From: Leishmania infantum JPCM5
Taxonomy: Eukaryota; Euglenozoa; Kinetoplastea; Trypanosomatida; Trypanosomatidae
DNA length: 64,000 nt
Direction of reading: 5' to 3'
Assembly: GCF_000002875.2 (NCBI RefSeq)
Contig: NC_009409.2
Span: 616,627-680,626, forward strand
Shown: positions 1-10,300 of the stretch, one piece after another
Position numbering within the stretch: the first letter of the stretch is position 1
Layout of the letters: every line of letters begins with the position of its first letter
Position numbers and translations under genes: made by a program
The notes under the pieces: generated by a model
Database searches by the model: none
What the model was told of the DNA's origin: nothing
Seen by the model: only the letters and a program-made list of their open reading frames with translations

Positions 1-994
1 TGGACGCGCTAGGAGATTGTGAAGCGGTGACGGTGTTGGACGATGCTGCTGCTGCTGCCTGCGCCGCTGCTTGATGAAGTGCTTGCGCAGAGGGCACGTC
101 CATCACCATCGGCGAGGCCGCGATCCACATGGACGGATCGAGGTTCTTTACGGTGCGCGGGTCGACGACGGAGTTCACCTTGATGAGGGCGCAGTAATTC
201 GCCCCGTAGAGCTGCTGCACGGATGTCAGAACCTGCCGCGCGGTGCTCAGCGACGGACTCAGCGGTGACGTGTTGTCGTGCAGGATTAGGTAGTACTGGT
301 GCAGCTCTGTGTCCATGCCTGGGAGGCTGGCGCGCAACTCTTGGATGCGCCGTGCCTGCGCACGGAAGACCTGAAGCATGCCCTCGACGCCACCCGCCTC
401 GGTCGTGGCAACGGCGAAGAGAGCCCCGATGGGGTAGTCGATGGTGTCGAAGGAGCTGCACCGCACGAGGCTGTGGAGGTCGCGAATGAAGGCGCGGTGC
501 CACGTGGGGCAGGCGCGCTCCAGTAGCGTCGACACCGCTGCTGGTCCGCCGATTACCTCAGACGCTGCGGGGGGCGACGACGACTCTGTGGACGGTTGCG
601 CCGCCCGGACTGGCCGCGGCAGCGATCCGTCGTGGCGGCTGCGATTCTTTGCAACAATGTCCCTCAGTGCAGCATCCAGCTGCTCCCCGTAGGCAAGGTC
701 GAACGCCGCCGCGTTCCGAAGAAGGTGCCGAGTGTGCCGTGCCACCTGGGACAGCGAAACGTCACGCACACACTCGGTGCGCATCAGCCGAACACCGAAC
801 TTGTTGCACGCCACCGGTTCACTGCGGTCCCCGATGCGGGCGTAGAGCGGCCCGCCCGCGTACACGCTGTGCAGGCGTAGCAGGTGAATGAGATCCATAC
901 CATTACGGGCGCAAATGGCATCCGCCGCGGCGCTGCTCTCCACGACGACGACAGGGCGTGCGTACCGCTGCTCCACCCAGTCTTCTAGGCTCAT
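1..994 (-). CDS. TRAPPC8: TRAPPC8 (Trs85-like) TRAPP complex subunit, N-terminal part
   Basis: The reading frame opens at an ATG at 992-994 and stays open for 331 codons to the window edge, so the C-terminal part is missing. The family is a subunit of the TRAPPIII tethering complex, which activates Rab1/Ypt1 in ER-Golgi traffic and autophagy. The N-terminus holds the family's opening block (PVVVVESS, then NGMDLIHLLR, residues about 14-41). Near residue 230 is HQYYLILHD and near 265 is YCALIKVNS, which line up with the human TRAPPC8 blocks around YYVLLHD and CYLLKINS. A Ser/Pro/Ala-rich low-complexity stretch separates the two conserved halves. It is the last gene of the window in transcription order, and its 5' flank is a long (GT)n tract on the mRNA strand. 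The call rests on remembered family motifs, with good agreement over two separate blocks. Confidence 0.8.
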   Translation of the reverse strand, partial: MSLEDWVEQRYARPVVVVESSAAADAICARNGMDLIHLLRLHSVYAGGPLYARIGDRSEPVACNKFGVRLMRTECVRDVSLSQVARHTRHLLRNAAAFDLAYGEQLDAALRDIVAKNRSRHDGSLPRPVRAAQPSTESSSPPAASEVIGGPAAVSTLLERACPTWHRAFIRDLHSLVRCSSFDTIDYPIGALFAVATTEAGGVEGMLQVFRAQARRIQELRASLPGMDTELHQYYLILHDNTSPLSPSLSTARQVLTSVQQLYGANYCALIKVNSVVDPRTVKNLDPSMWIAASPMVMDVPSAQALHQAAAQAAAAASSNTVTASQSPSAS

Positions 995-1033
995 GATGGC
1001 GACGTTTAGATCGGGGGACTGACTATGCAGGTG

Positions 1034-1034
<1 letters not shown>

Positions 1035-1067
<33 letters not shown>
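1035..1067. repeat. (AC)n microsatellite
   Basis: About 16 uninterrupted AC units on the plus strand, so (GT)n on the transcribed strand. It lies 40 bases upstream of the TRAPPC8 start codon, where a polypyrimidine tract would normally sit. Confidence 0.95.
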
Positions 1068-1071
<4 letters not shown>

Positions 1072-2415
1072 TGGCACGCAAACTCAACACGCAGACGCAA
1101 GTAACAAAGCCGGCACGCGGAGGACCACGCGAATACCGACACAGGGAGACGACGGTATACGTGATGGGGCGTGGCTGTGGCTGTCGTAGCAAGAGGTAGT
1201 GAAGCAAGAGCGAGTGTTGAAGGTGAGCGTGTGTGGATGTGCGCGTGCACGGCGATAGGGAGAGGTCGTTGCTGAATCAGAGAAAGGTGACGGCCGCAGG
1301 AGAAACCCACACGCGACTGCCAAGCGAAGAGAACGCAAAGGAGGTGGGTGATAAGAGCACCAGCAAGAGAGATCGAGACAGAAGGAAATCGGGCAACTGC
1401 CTCGAAAGAGAAAGAGGACAAGCGAAAGAATGCGTGGAATGCGTGTGCGTTATCTTCCGGCACCTGCGGCGTGCGCGCAAAACAACGACGCCGACGCCGG
1501 TGAGTTTCACTATCGCCGCATGCGTGTTCGGTTATGTGTTGAGCGCGAGAGGACAAAAACATCAGCGCGTTTGAGAGACAGAGAGATGTGAGAGGTGAGG
1601 GAGATGGGAGTTACGGCCATGTGCTGTGGTGGGAGGGCGAGAGTGGTGAGATTCTAGCGCCATGTGCGCTCCCGCACACACACACACACACACACACACA
1701 CATGCAAACACATCAGCGAGAGAGAGAGAACGCGGCAACAGGCACTGGAGCCGAGCAACTTCCACCCCACACTGTCTCACCGTTCCCAACGCTGTCACCA
1801 TGCAGCGCACAAAGACACAGAACACCGATTGCCATAAACATGGAGAGCGTAGGCGTAGCGCAGAAGAACACGTGCATGCGCCCCTTGAGATCGCCCACGT
1901 GCGCGCGCGCACGCACACAAGACAGTGCCGATCATGCTTGATCAGTTCCCTTGAACTTGTTCGAGAAATGCAAATTGCCTTCGGAGTGCGCGCTCGTGCT
2001 TGTGCCGTGTAGTTCCTTCACCTATCTTCTCCATCGGCGAGATCGTACCGACCTCTTCATAACCACTACCATGTACTCCGCCCCCGCACACTAACCAACA
2101 AACACCATCAGCCGCAGATAACGGCCAGCCGCACTGCAAGGAAGTCTGCGGCAACGAGAGAGAGAGAGCGGGGATACCAGCGAGTGCAGGAGATACACAT
2201 ATGCATGCGCAGACACACAGGCGCATGGAGAGAGGAAGAGAAGGAGCAGGAAGCCGGAGTCAGAGGAGGCGCCGGTGGAGGAGGGCACCCCCACCCCCGG
2301 GAAGGGGGATCGACGACACAAACACAACAAAATAATAATAAAAATGAAAACATGCGTCAGTACAAAGACGAGGTAACCCACAACATGGCGACATCGCACG
2401 CGCACACAGACACAG

Positions 2416-2418
<3 letters not shown>

Positions 2419-2449
<31 letters not shown>
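2419..2449. repeat. (CA)n microsatellite
   Basis: About 15 CA units on the plus strand, followed by a short GT-rich run from 2470. This gives a CA/GT arrangement that could fold back on itself in RNA. Confidence 0.9.
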
Positions 2450-2452
<3 letters not shown>

Positions 2453-2941
2453 TGCACGCCTGTGCCTGTGCGTGTGTGTGTGTGCAAACTGGAAAAAATG
2501 ATCATCAACTGAGCATACACACACGCACACACGGACGGACAGACGAAAGCGGAGACAAGGGAAGAGAGAGAGCGCTCAAGAGCGAGATCTGGTAGAAACA
2601 ACGCGAAGAAAAATGAAAAGGATGATAAAGGTGCAGAGGACGGCACGAGGGAGATGAGCGATGGAGAAGGCGGTGATGTGTGTGTGTGTGTGCGTGCTTG
2701 TATGTGCGAGCCCGTGAGTATCTGCGTTTGCTCGACGAAGAGAGAGGGAGAGACAAATATGTAGCGGAGAGAGAGGGGATAGGATAGAAAGAGGGGTGAT
2801 AGGCGAATGAAAAAGAAAAAGGGAACTAGCCACGGCGACGATCCTCCTCCTCGACAACGACAACGGCCATCAAGGCACGGATGACCACCACGATAGAGAG
2901 GAGGCGGCGAAAGCAAGAGAAGGAAACCACTACAGAGGTAC

Positions 2942-2959
2942 ATATATATATATATATAT
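2942..2959. repeat. (AT)n microsatellite
   Basis: Nine AT units in an otherwise GC-rich spacer. Confidence 0.9.
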
Positions 2960-3499
2960 GTGTAGATATCAGCAGCACTGCAGAGAGGCACACAATATGT
3001 GGGTCACGGAAAACACGCACACACACACACACACCTACACGCGAGGGGGTGGGTGGGTGGGGAGGGAGAGAGGCACGCACTTGTACATTGGAATCGACTT
3101 CACGGAAGAGAGAAGAGCAGGCGGAAAAGAGAGAGATTAGAGAGGAAGGGGGAGGGAGACACAGACACGTCCAAGTGACGCGGAATGAGCGCGTGAGGTG
3201 GGCACTGGTGGAGGAGGAGGAGGTTTGTGGAGATGGGGGGACGAGACTTCGCACCCCGTGACGATGTGCTGTAGTCAGTTCGGGTGGGATGAAGCGAATT
3301 CCGCATTTGCTGCGCCCTGTTTTTGCCCCCTTCCTCCTCCTTTGTCGTCTTGTGGTGGTGTCGGAGTGTGTGCATGGTGCATCGATTACGCGTGTGTGCG
3401 TGGCGGAGAAGACTTTCACGTTTTGGCTGCCCAACGTGTCCCTTTCCCTGCCATACAGCATGGGCACAACGCTCCTTCCTCCCTCCCACCTGGCCCACC

Positions 3500-3910
3500 C
3501 ACCGCCGCAACAGGCCCCCACACCGCGTGGCGCCAAGCAGCCGTAGACACGCGCCGCTGCAGAAATGCGCCGACCCAGTCAGCGAAGCGCGGCCTCCGCC
3601 CCAGACCCTCTACCCGCCCTCCCCGCCCCGCAAGGTCGCCCCTCACGGCCGCTCGCCTTGTGCCCGGTCGCCACGTCGCGCATCCCTCGGGGCGCCTCGG
3701 GCTCCCCGAGCCAGGGCGCGGTGAGGGCCGGGGGGATGTATTCGAGTGACGCTGACACTCTGCCCAATCGCATGGATGGCACAAACGTGCTCACTGTCGC
3801 AGGCCGCTTCGATGCAGCGCCAGTCCAGGGCCTGACACCGCCGACACCCGTAGCGGTACATCGCTCTGGCCTCCCGCTACGGTCGTAGGTACTTGACGCT
3901 GGCATCACAC
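3500..3910 (-). mobile_element. Divergent SIDER2-like retroposon (copy C)
   Basis: Two separated blocks match the near-identical copies at 41252 and 58691. Bases 3518-3565 match the block holding CGCGTGG-AAGCAG-TAGACACGCG. Bases about 3740-3895 match the block holding GCCGACACCCGTAGC and GTCGTA-CTTGAC. Between them lies about 170 bp that the other copies lack. Identity in the aligned parts is roughly three quarters by eye. SIDERs are short degenerate retroposons of Leishmania, usually in 3' UTRs. This copy sits where the casein kinase 1 3' UTR is expected. The minus orientation is inferred from my memory of the SIDER2 consensus and is less certain than the homology between the copies. Confidence 0.6.
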
Positions 3911-4615
3911 TGGGGTGTCTCCGTCATCAGAGCCGCACACACGCACATCTATATGAGAAATCAAGGAAGAACATTTGGGTGGGCGGTGGGGCGGCATGTG
4001 AGCGGGAGAGAGAGAGAGAGGCTGCGGGCCTGGAGGCGGTGGCGGGGAGGAGAGCGAAGAGGACACACGCGATCTCTCTCGCTCTCCCTGTCCTTTGCCT
4101 TTACAACGGCAGACATACACACACACACAGAGGGAACACCGGCGGATATACATAACATACTCACATCCACACAGAGAGTGGGAGGAGGGGTGGGAGAGGG
4201 GAAAGATGACAGACACACACACACACATACGAACAGACATATAAGCGCATAGAGGGGAGGACGAGGTGCGCCAAAGAAAAGAAACCCTACAGAGGACTGC
4301 ACAAGGTGAAGAAGAGGGGGTATGCCTAGTTGGAACTAGACCCGTTGCGGGAGTGGCAGGGGGACAGGAAAAGGGTTGCCGTAGCAGAGATCTGCGCAAC
4401 CGCAGGGCATACGGTACGTGAAAGTGACGGGACGGTTGCAGAAGGGGGTGTGCGGAGGAGACGACAGTGGCAGCTTTACGCCACGCGTGCACGCGTCCTC
4501 TGTGCGGCTCTCCCCCTTTTTCTCACGGCATGTGGTGTCGGTCATGAGCTTGCAATGCACAGGCGTATGCATCACCCCCGCTTTCTCGCACACGCACGCA
4601 CACACTGCAACATTC

Positions 4616-6172
4616 CTACATGCGCAGGCGATCCGGCTGCAATGGACTGCTGAACATAGGACGCTTGCTGCCAAAGGCGCTGTTCTTGTCGCGCTGCGTC
4701 GATCCGTTCATTACGTCGGAGACATCCTCGAGGCGCAGCTCGCTGTTGCGAGACGCGATAGCCGACATCTGCGTTTCGAGCCGCTGCTGCCGCGACTGCT
4801 CCTCCATCCCCCTCTTGACCTCCATCTGCCGCTTACAGAACCAGTCGAAGCACCAGTCATACGGGCCGCGCATCGGATCGACGTCCTCGAGAGTCGGCAG
4901 GACCTGCGCTGCGACGGTGCTGGGGGTCTGGAACGGATGGCTGCGCCGGCTGTTCACCGTAGACTCACTCACGACACTCAGCAGCCGCGAATCGGTCGGG
5001 GATGTGATATCGGTGGACAACATGGCGGGCACCGCGAGCGGGTTGGACGGTTTCGCGCCAGTGCGGTTTGCTGCGCAGAAGTTGCCACTAGGCAAATCGC
5101 GCGCGGGCAGTGTCAGCCCGAGCCGCTTGCCTAGATCGCGGAACAGGCGCCGCAGGCTGTCGTAGTCCGGCTTCTGTGTGAAGGACAAGGAACGACAGTA
5201 CTGGCAGTAGTTGAGAAACTCCTTTGGCATCCCCTTGCACAGCTCCTCCAGCGGCGTGGCAATCTTAGTCTCCCCGATCTTGATGGTTTTGATCTGCTGG
5301 TCCTTCGCCTGGATCCCTTGCCAGGGCAGGTTGCCTCGCAGAAAGTAGATGAGGAGAAAGCCGATGGACTCGAGGTCGTCACGGCGGCTCTGCTCGAAGC
5401 CGCGGTGCACATTGGTGCTGCAGTAGCGCGCCGTCCCGGTCAGCGGGCGACCCTCCGCAAAGGGGATGTGACTGTTTTTCTTCACCTCCCAGTACAGCTT
5501 GGAAAGCCCGTAGTCGATGATGTAGAGGATGTGCGCCTTGGACCGGCAGCCGAACACGAAGTTTTCTGGCTTGATGTCGCGGTGCACGAAGCCTTTTTCG
5601 TGAAAGTACTGAATTCGGTGCAGCAGCTGATCAGCAATCATGAGCACCGTCTTGAGAGAGAAGCGACGGTGACAGTAGTTGAAGACGTCCTCCAGCGAGG
5701 GGCCGCACATCTCCATCACCATGATGTTGTAATCGCCCTCGCTGTCGAAGTAGTAGATTTGCGGAATGCCGACAACGATGCTGATCTCTAATGATTTGCG
5801 CTGCTGCTGCGCGGTGGCGTTGACGCTCTGTGGCAGGTTGGATGGGGTATTGTTGCTGTCGCCCTGCGCCGTGCCACCGTTCACAACGCTGTGGTTGCTG
5901 CCCTCCGCAAAAAGTTGCTTTGGGTTCACTTCATTCTGCCCCACTGGGGGCTGATGCAGCACGCGGTACACCTTGCTTTCGTAGGACAGCTGCGGATAGC
6001 GCGCCTTTTTGCGCTCCAGCTTCACCGCGACGATGCGGTGGCTCTTCTTGTCGTAGCCTTCGAAGATGTCGCCGAAGGAGCCGTTGCCGAGGCGGTGGCT
6101 GAGAAGAAAGCGGCCTCCCCCAAACGGGACCTCCTTGCCAGTCGGCTGATACTTCTCGGATACAGAGGCCAT
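4616..6172 (-). CDS. Casein kinase 1 family protein kinase, divergent isoform with insert
   Basis: A 518-aa Ser/Thr kinase of the CK1 family. The kinase domain runs from about residue 20 to 350. It has the glycine loop LGNGSFG (28-34), the ATP-binding lysine K51 in VAVKLE, the catalytic loop HRDIKPENF (197-205) and the CK1 block GTARYCS. The family hallmark EGDYNIMVMEMCGPSLED (145-162) fixes the assignment. Two features are unusual. The metal-binding motif reads DYG (220-222) rather than DFG. About 55 Asn/Gln/Ser-rich residues (about 75-132) are inserted between helix C and the strand before VGIPQIYYF. The C-terminal 160 residues are low-complexity with a basic patch. All catalytic residues are present, so it is probably active. 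Kinetoplastids carry several CK1 isoforms, and this is not the canonical short CK1.2 type. Confidence 0.93.
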   Translation of the reverse strand: MASVSEKYQPTGKEVPFGGGRFLLSHRLGNGSFGDIFEGYDKKSHRIVAVKLERKKARYPQLSYESKVYRVLHQPPVGQNEVNPKQLFAEGSNHSVVNGGTAQGDSNNTPSNLPQSVNATAQQQRKSLEISIVVGIPQIYYFDSEGDYNIMVMEMCGPSLEDVFNYCHRRFSLKTVLMIADQLLHRIQYFHEKGFVHRDIKPENFVFGCRSKAHILYIIDYGLSKLYWEVKKNSHIPFAEGRPLTGTARYCSTNVHRGFEQSRRDDLESIGFLLIYFLRGNLPWQGIQAKDQQIKTIKIGETKIATPLEELCKGMPKEFLNYCQYCRSLSFTQKPDYDSLRRLFRDLGKRLGLTLPARDLPSGNFCAANRTGAKPSNPLAVPAMLSTDITSPTDSRLLSVVSESTVNSRRSHPFQTPSTVAAQVLPTLEDVDPMRGPYDWCFDWFCKRQMEVKRGMEEQSRQQRLETQMSAIASRNSELRLEDVSDVMNGSTQRDKNSAFGSKRPMFSSPLQPDRLRM

Positions 6173-6193
6173 CTTGTTTTTCAGAAAAAAAAA
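6173..6193 (-). promoter_or_regulatory. Predicted spliced-leader acceptor for casein kinase 1
   Basis: On the minus strand nine T residues (plus 6185-6193) are followed by CTGAAAAACAAG and then the start ATG. The first AG after the tract is the pair directly abutting the ATG (plus 6173-6174). Use of this AG would leave no gene-encoded 5' UTR. This is inferred from pattern only. Confidence 0.45.
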
Positions 6194-7335
6194 TGTCTGC
6201 TACTATGCTGCTCCCGAGTCGCTCTCTTCGCACGCTCTCGTCTGCTTGGCCCGCGCACGCCCACGCACACGCGCAGGGAGGGGCGGGTGGGTGGGGGGAG
6301 ATACACTGGCACGTACGCTGGGCACAGGAGCAGGGTATCTGTTTCTGTGTGCGTGTGTCTCCCAGAGAGAGAGTGGGACGGATCAAAGATGGAGTAAGGG
6401 CGGCGGGGTGGGGGTGGATGAGTCAGCAGCGGAGGGAAAGGGCCAGAAACATGGTAGCATGCGCGACAACAGGACACGGAAGCATGCACACACACACACA
6501 CACGTGCCCACAAAACGCCAATCGACGGGCAGCTGTGCGCGAAGAGAAGCAGAGAGAGGGGGGTTGAGAGTGGGTGGGTGGGCAGACACACACAGCAGAG
6601 GTGCAATGATGATGTGTGCGATCTGCCGATGGAGAAAAAGGAGGGAGAGGGAGGGAGCGCGCGAAGGGCTCGAAAAAGAATCCACAGCGGAGTTGCGTGG
6701 GGGGGGGTCGAGGCGAGGGCAGGAAGATGCTGGAGGAGAAGACGCCTGATGCGTATGCGCAGCGGAGTTCTACACCCAAAGGTGACCGTACTCCGTGAAA
6801 CACACACGCACACACACAGTCAGACAGACAGGCGCGCACAGTTTCCGCTCCGTTACGACAGCTTCGCCGATTGCTGAGCCGCTCGCGTGTGCGTGTATGC
6901 GCGAGCAGAGGGCAAGAGGGGAGGGAGGAGATGGATGAATCGAGAGAGCGAGTGATAAAAGGAATCAGTGACTGCACAGAGTGCGCGGGCGTGGGCGCAA
7001 CGCCCCTCTCCCCACACACACGTGACCGACGCGCCTGAACTTGCACAGCCCAAGGTGAGTGAAGAAGCGACAGGGGAGTTGATGGCGCGTGCGGCAGATC
7101 AGCTGAAAAGAAACACGCTTCCTCCTCCACTGTGGCGGCGACTGCACGCAGGCGCGCCTGCAGGTTGTTTAGTTCGTCTGTGCGTGCTGTCGGCATCCAT
7201 GCTAGTATAGAGTTGTCTATGCGCCTGTCAGTGTGTGTTCATGATCTAGCCGCAGGGATTGAGACATAGCCGGGAGCATACACACAGGCACGAACTGTGC
7301 GTCTGCTCCTGTCCATCTCTCCTTCCCTCTCCCTG
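6173..7335. other. Intergenic spacer
   Basis: Apart from the acceptor signal at its left end, this 1.2-kb stretch holds simple repeats, a (CA)n tract near 6485-6503, G-rich runs near 6700 and purine-rich blocks. No gene or RNA is recognisable. Confidence 0.6.
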
Positions 7336-10300
7336 TCACACGACGCCATCATAATCGCCGTCGCTGTACTGCATGCGCGCAAAGGCAAGGCTATCTTCCT
7401 CCTCCATGCAGAACGGAGTCGTGGCGGACTGGTGCGGTGGATGCGCAGGCCCTGATATGGACGGAGTGGCTGCATCAGGCACACCGAGCGACTGCAGCTG
7501 AGCGTCGCTCAGCACTGCCGCTATGTCCTGCGTGCCGAGCTGATGACTCGCATGCTTTAGTGCGGCTTTCGGACCTCGCGCCTGCTTGAGGTGCGGAGCA
7601 GCGGCTGCTGCCACCACAGCTGACCAGACAGAACTGCTCAGTGACTCGGCGGCCTCCTCGTGAGACGGCGGCGCTGATGGGGTGTGTGCATATAGTGCGT
7701 CCATGGCAGCTGACGCGCCCGCAGCGACAAGAGCATCCTCGGCTACCGGTGCTGCGACGGCCACACTTCCCGTCGCAGGCTCGTAAGGCACTGTCGCACT
7801 GGCGGCCACAGTGCCGTCGACCTGCGCGCGCGGGTGCACGGTCGCAATCTGCACAGTGAGAGGGTGCCCAGTCAGCGCAAACGGGCCCGTTGCCGTCCAC
7901 TGACGCGTGAGAATCGAATGGATGAGCCACGCGATCCCCACAACCGGCGGAGCCGTCGGAGACACGGCAGGCGCGGTCGAAGCAGCACCGGCGTCCATGG
8001 GAACAGGCTGCAGAGAGACGCGCTGCAGGGCTTCCTGAAAGGCACAGCTGAGAGACTCACGGAGCGCGCGGGCCCGCTGCTGCGACTGCTGCTCTCTTGC
8101 TGTCAGCCCCAGTTCCACCATGTTATCGTAAAAGCCTGTCAGGTCGATCACAAGGTCAAGGTAAGTGCTCTCCACATTACGCGTCACCGTACCGCCAAGA
8201 ACGCGCAGAAGCTCCTTTACCTGCGCCAAGGCGGCAGTCGCGTCGCCCAGGTAGTTCCCACTGCGGCCGTCGCGACTCGCTCGACTTGAGCGTCGCGGCC
8301 CGGCGTCACCGCCGGCTGCGTTGGCATTCGCCAGGTCCGCCGGGGGAACGTGGAGGTAGAACATGCGGTCTTGAAAGATAGGCACGTAGAACGGCCGCAT
8401 CGCCTGCTCGCCAGCCGGCACGTACTCCTCCGCCACCTCTTTACGAAGCTGTCGCAACGTGGAGGACCCGCGACAGCGCGGTGGGCACCGCGTTCCCGCT
8501 TTTGAGCCAGCCCACACCGCCTTTGACTCCACCGCATCTCCATCGTCTTCCTCGGCTCCAAGGAGCTCCTCGCGACGATGGACACCGGCAGCAGTGACCG
8601 GAGCGGCCACCGCCACCGCCGCGTCCGCTACCTGCCGATCTCCGTACACGGGGTGGGCATGGACGTGCGGCAAGACGGCCGGAAACGCCCCCAGCGCTAC
8701 CGCGTCGTAGAGCCACTGCGGCGTCACAATCGGGATGCCCAACGCCTTGCAGAACAAAATGTCCGGCGTGAGAACGGCGTGTGGGCTCACCACGAGGTGC
8801 GTCGGCTTCTTCGCAATGCGCCGCGTCCGTTCCCCGTGAGTGCGTTTGTGTCTGCCAAACCAGCACGAGCAACCTCCGCTGCCGTCGTCGTCGTCGCCGT
8901 CGCCGCCGAGGACGACACAGGTAGCACCCAGCTGTTCCACGACGTCGCGCAGGAAAGATGAAAGCGTCGCCGCCGCTGCATCGACGTCTGCGAGGCCATC
9001 GAGGAATACGAGCACGCACAGCCCAGCCGCCGTCACTCCCGCTTTCTCGTCCTCCGAGGCCAGCCGACGGAGGAAAGCGAGGTCTGTGAAGGTCATGGAG
9101 AGGGGGAGCTCCGCGGGGGGAGCACACTCGAGATCCGATAGGACCTCAGCCCTACCTCGGCTTGAGATGCGACGGCGTCGTCGCGCGCAAAGGTGGCGCT
9201 GCTGCTGCTGCTGCTCTCGCTTCAATGACTTACTCGCCTCTTCATGAACTACACCGTGCCCCGCATCTTCTTGCTTTCTTCGTCTCTGGCGACTACCTTG
9301 TGGTTTGTCAGATGGCGTTGAGCGGGTGCGATGGGCCGGCCCCTCCGCACAGCTGCCAGCAACGCTGCTGCGGCGAGGTCGCCTTGCAGTCGTTCGGGTA
9401 GGCGCCGCAGAGGCTGCTGATGGCGTCTGCGGCTGTGCGGCAGCGATGGTGACCGTTAGAGAGGAGGCGGCAAGCGGCTCGGTGACAGCCACGCTCACAC
9501 CACTCAACTCACTCGGGGACGGCGCTGCCGCCGCTCGTGGCAGCAGCTGATGCTGCGAGCTGCCTTCCGAGTTCAAGAAAGGGTCTCGGCTGCGCTTTGC
9601 CGTCGCGCTTCGGTCGCCGGCCGCACTGCCCGCTGGCAGCGACACCGCGGAAGCCGCCGTGGGAGTCGAGCCGGCTTCTTTGTGCGGTCGCCCCCGTCGC
9701 CGAGTCACGGCGGCCGTCGCCGTTGAGCGCAGCACTGCATGGCGAATCGCTTCCTCCTCCTCCGTATCCGCTTCCCACCTCTCCACTGCGGCAGCAACGC
9801 GTTTGTTTCCCCTGCTGCTGCTGCTGCTGCTGCTAGGCAGCGTCACGGCACTCACGCCTTGGATTCCGCAACCGCCGACTTCGTATCGAGAAGACGGGGT
9901 GAGCCGCGGCGTAGAGGCGGTGTCGGTGCTCGGCTGCTGGGTGATATCCTCGTCGAGTTCGAACGCCGCCGTGCCATCCTGGTGCGCGCCTCGCTCCGCA
10001 CGGGCCGCACTCCTTCTTTGCTGGCCGCCTGCACCGTCACTTTGGAGCTGCCCAGACGCGCAGCGTACGGCATTCGCCTTGCTGTTCGGAGTGTCAGCGA
10101 TAAGATGATGCGGCCTCGTGGCGCCGCTGTTGGTGGGGGTGCTGGGCGCGACCTGGGGAGCTGAGGGAGTGGAGGGGGAAGCAGCGGTGATGGCGGCTGA
10201 GCCCTCTGTGCTTGCCGTCACCACCCTTGCAAGAGTTGCGAGCCTGCGCTGCTGTTGCTGCTGGCGGTCTGCCTTGCCGCCATCCTCATCGTCAAGGAGA

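Larger units (their letters stand above)
995..4615. other. Long gene-free spacer (3.6 kb) between casein kinase 1 and TRAPPC8
   Basis: I see no credible gene. Open frames here translate to runs of Cys-Val, His-Thr, Ser-Pro or Arg-Glu from simple repeats. The spacer holds (CA)n tracts near 1035-1067, 1675-1702 and 2419-2449, an (AT)n tract at 2942-2959, purine-rich blocks, and a more complex GC-rich block at about 3500-3910 that is a divergent SIDER-like element. On the transcribed strand most of it should be the casein kinase 1 3' UTR plus the TRAPPC8 5' flank. Confidence 0.7.

Noticed and set aside
2260..3536. Overlapping minus-strand frames of 236-243 codons
   Set aside because: They run through (CA)n, (AT)n and purine blocks. 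The translation is repeat-derived.
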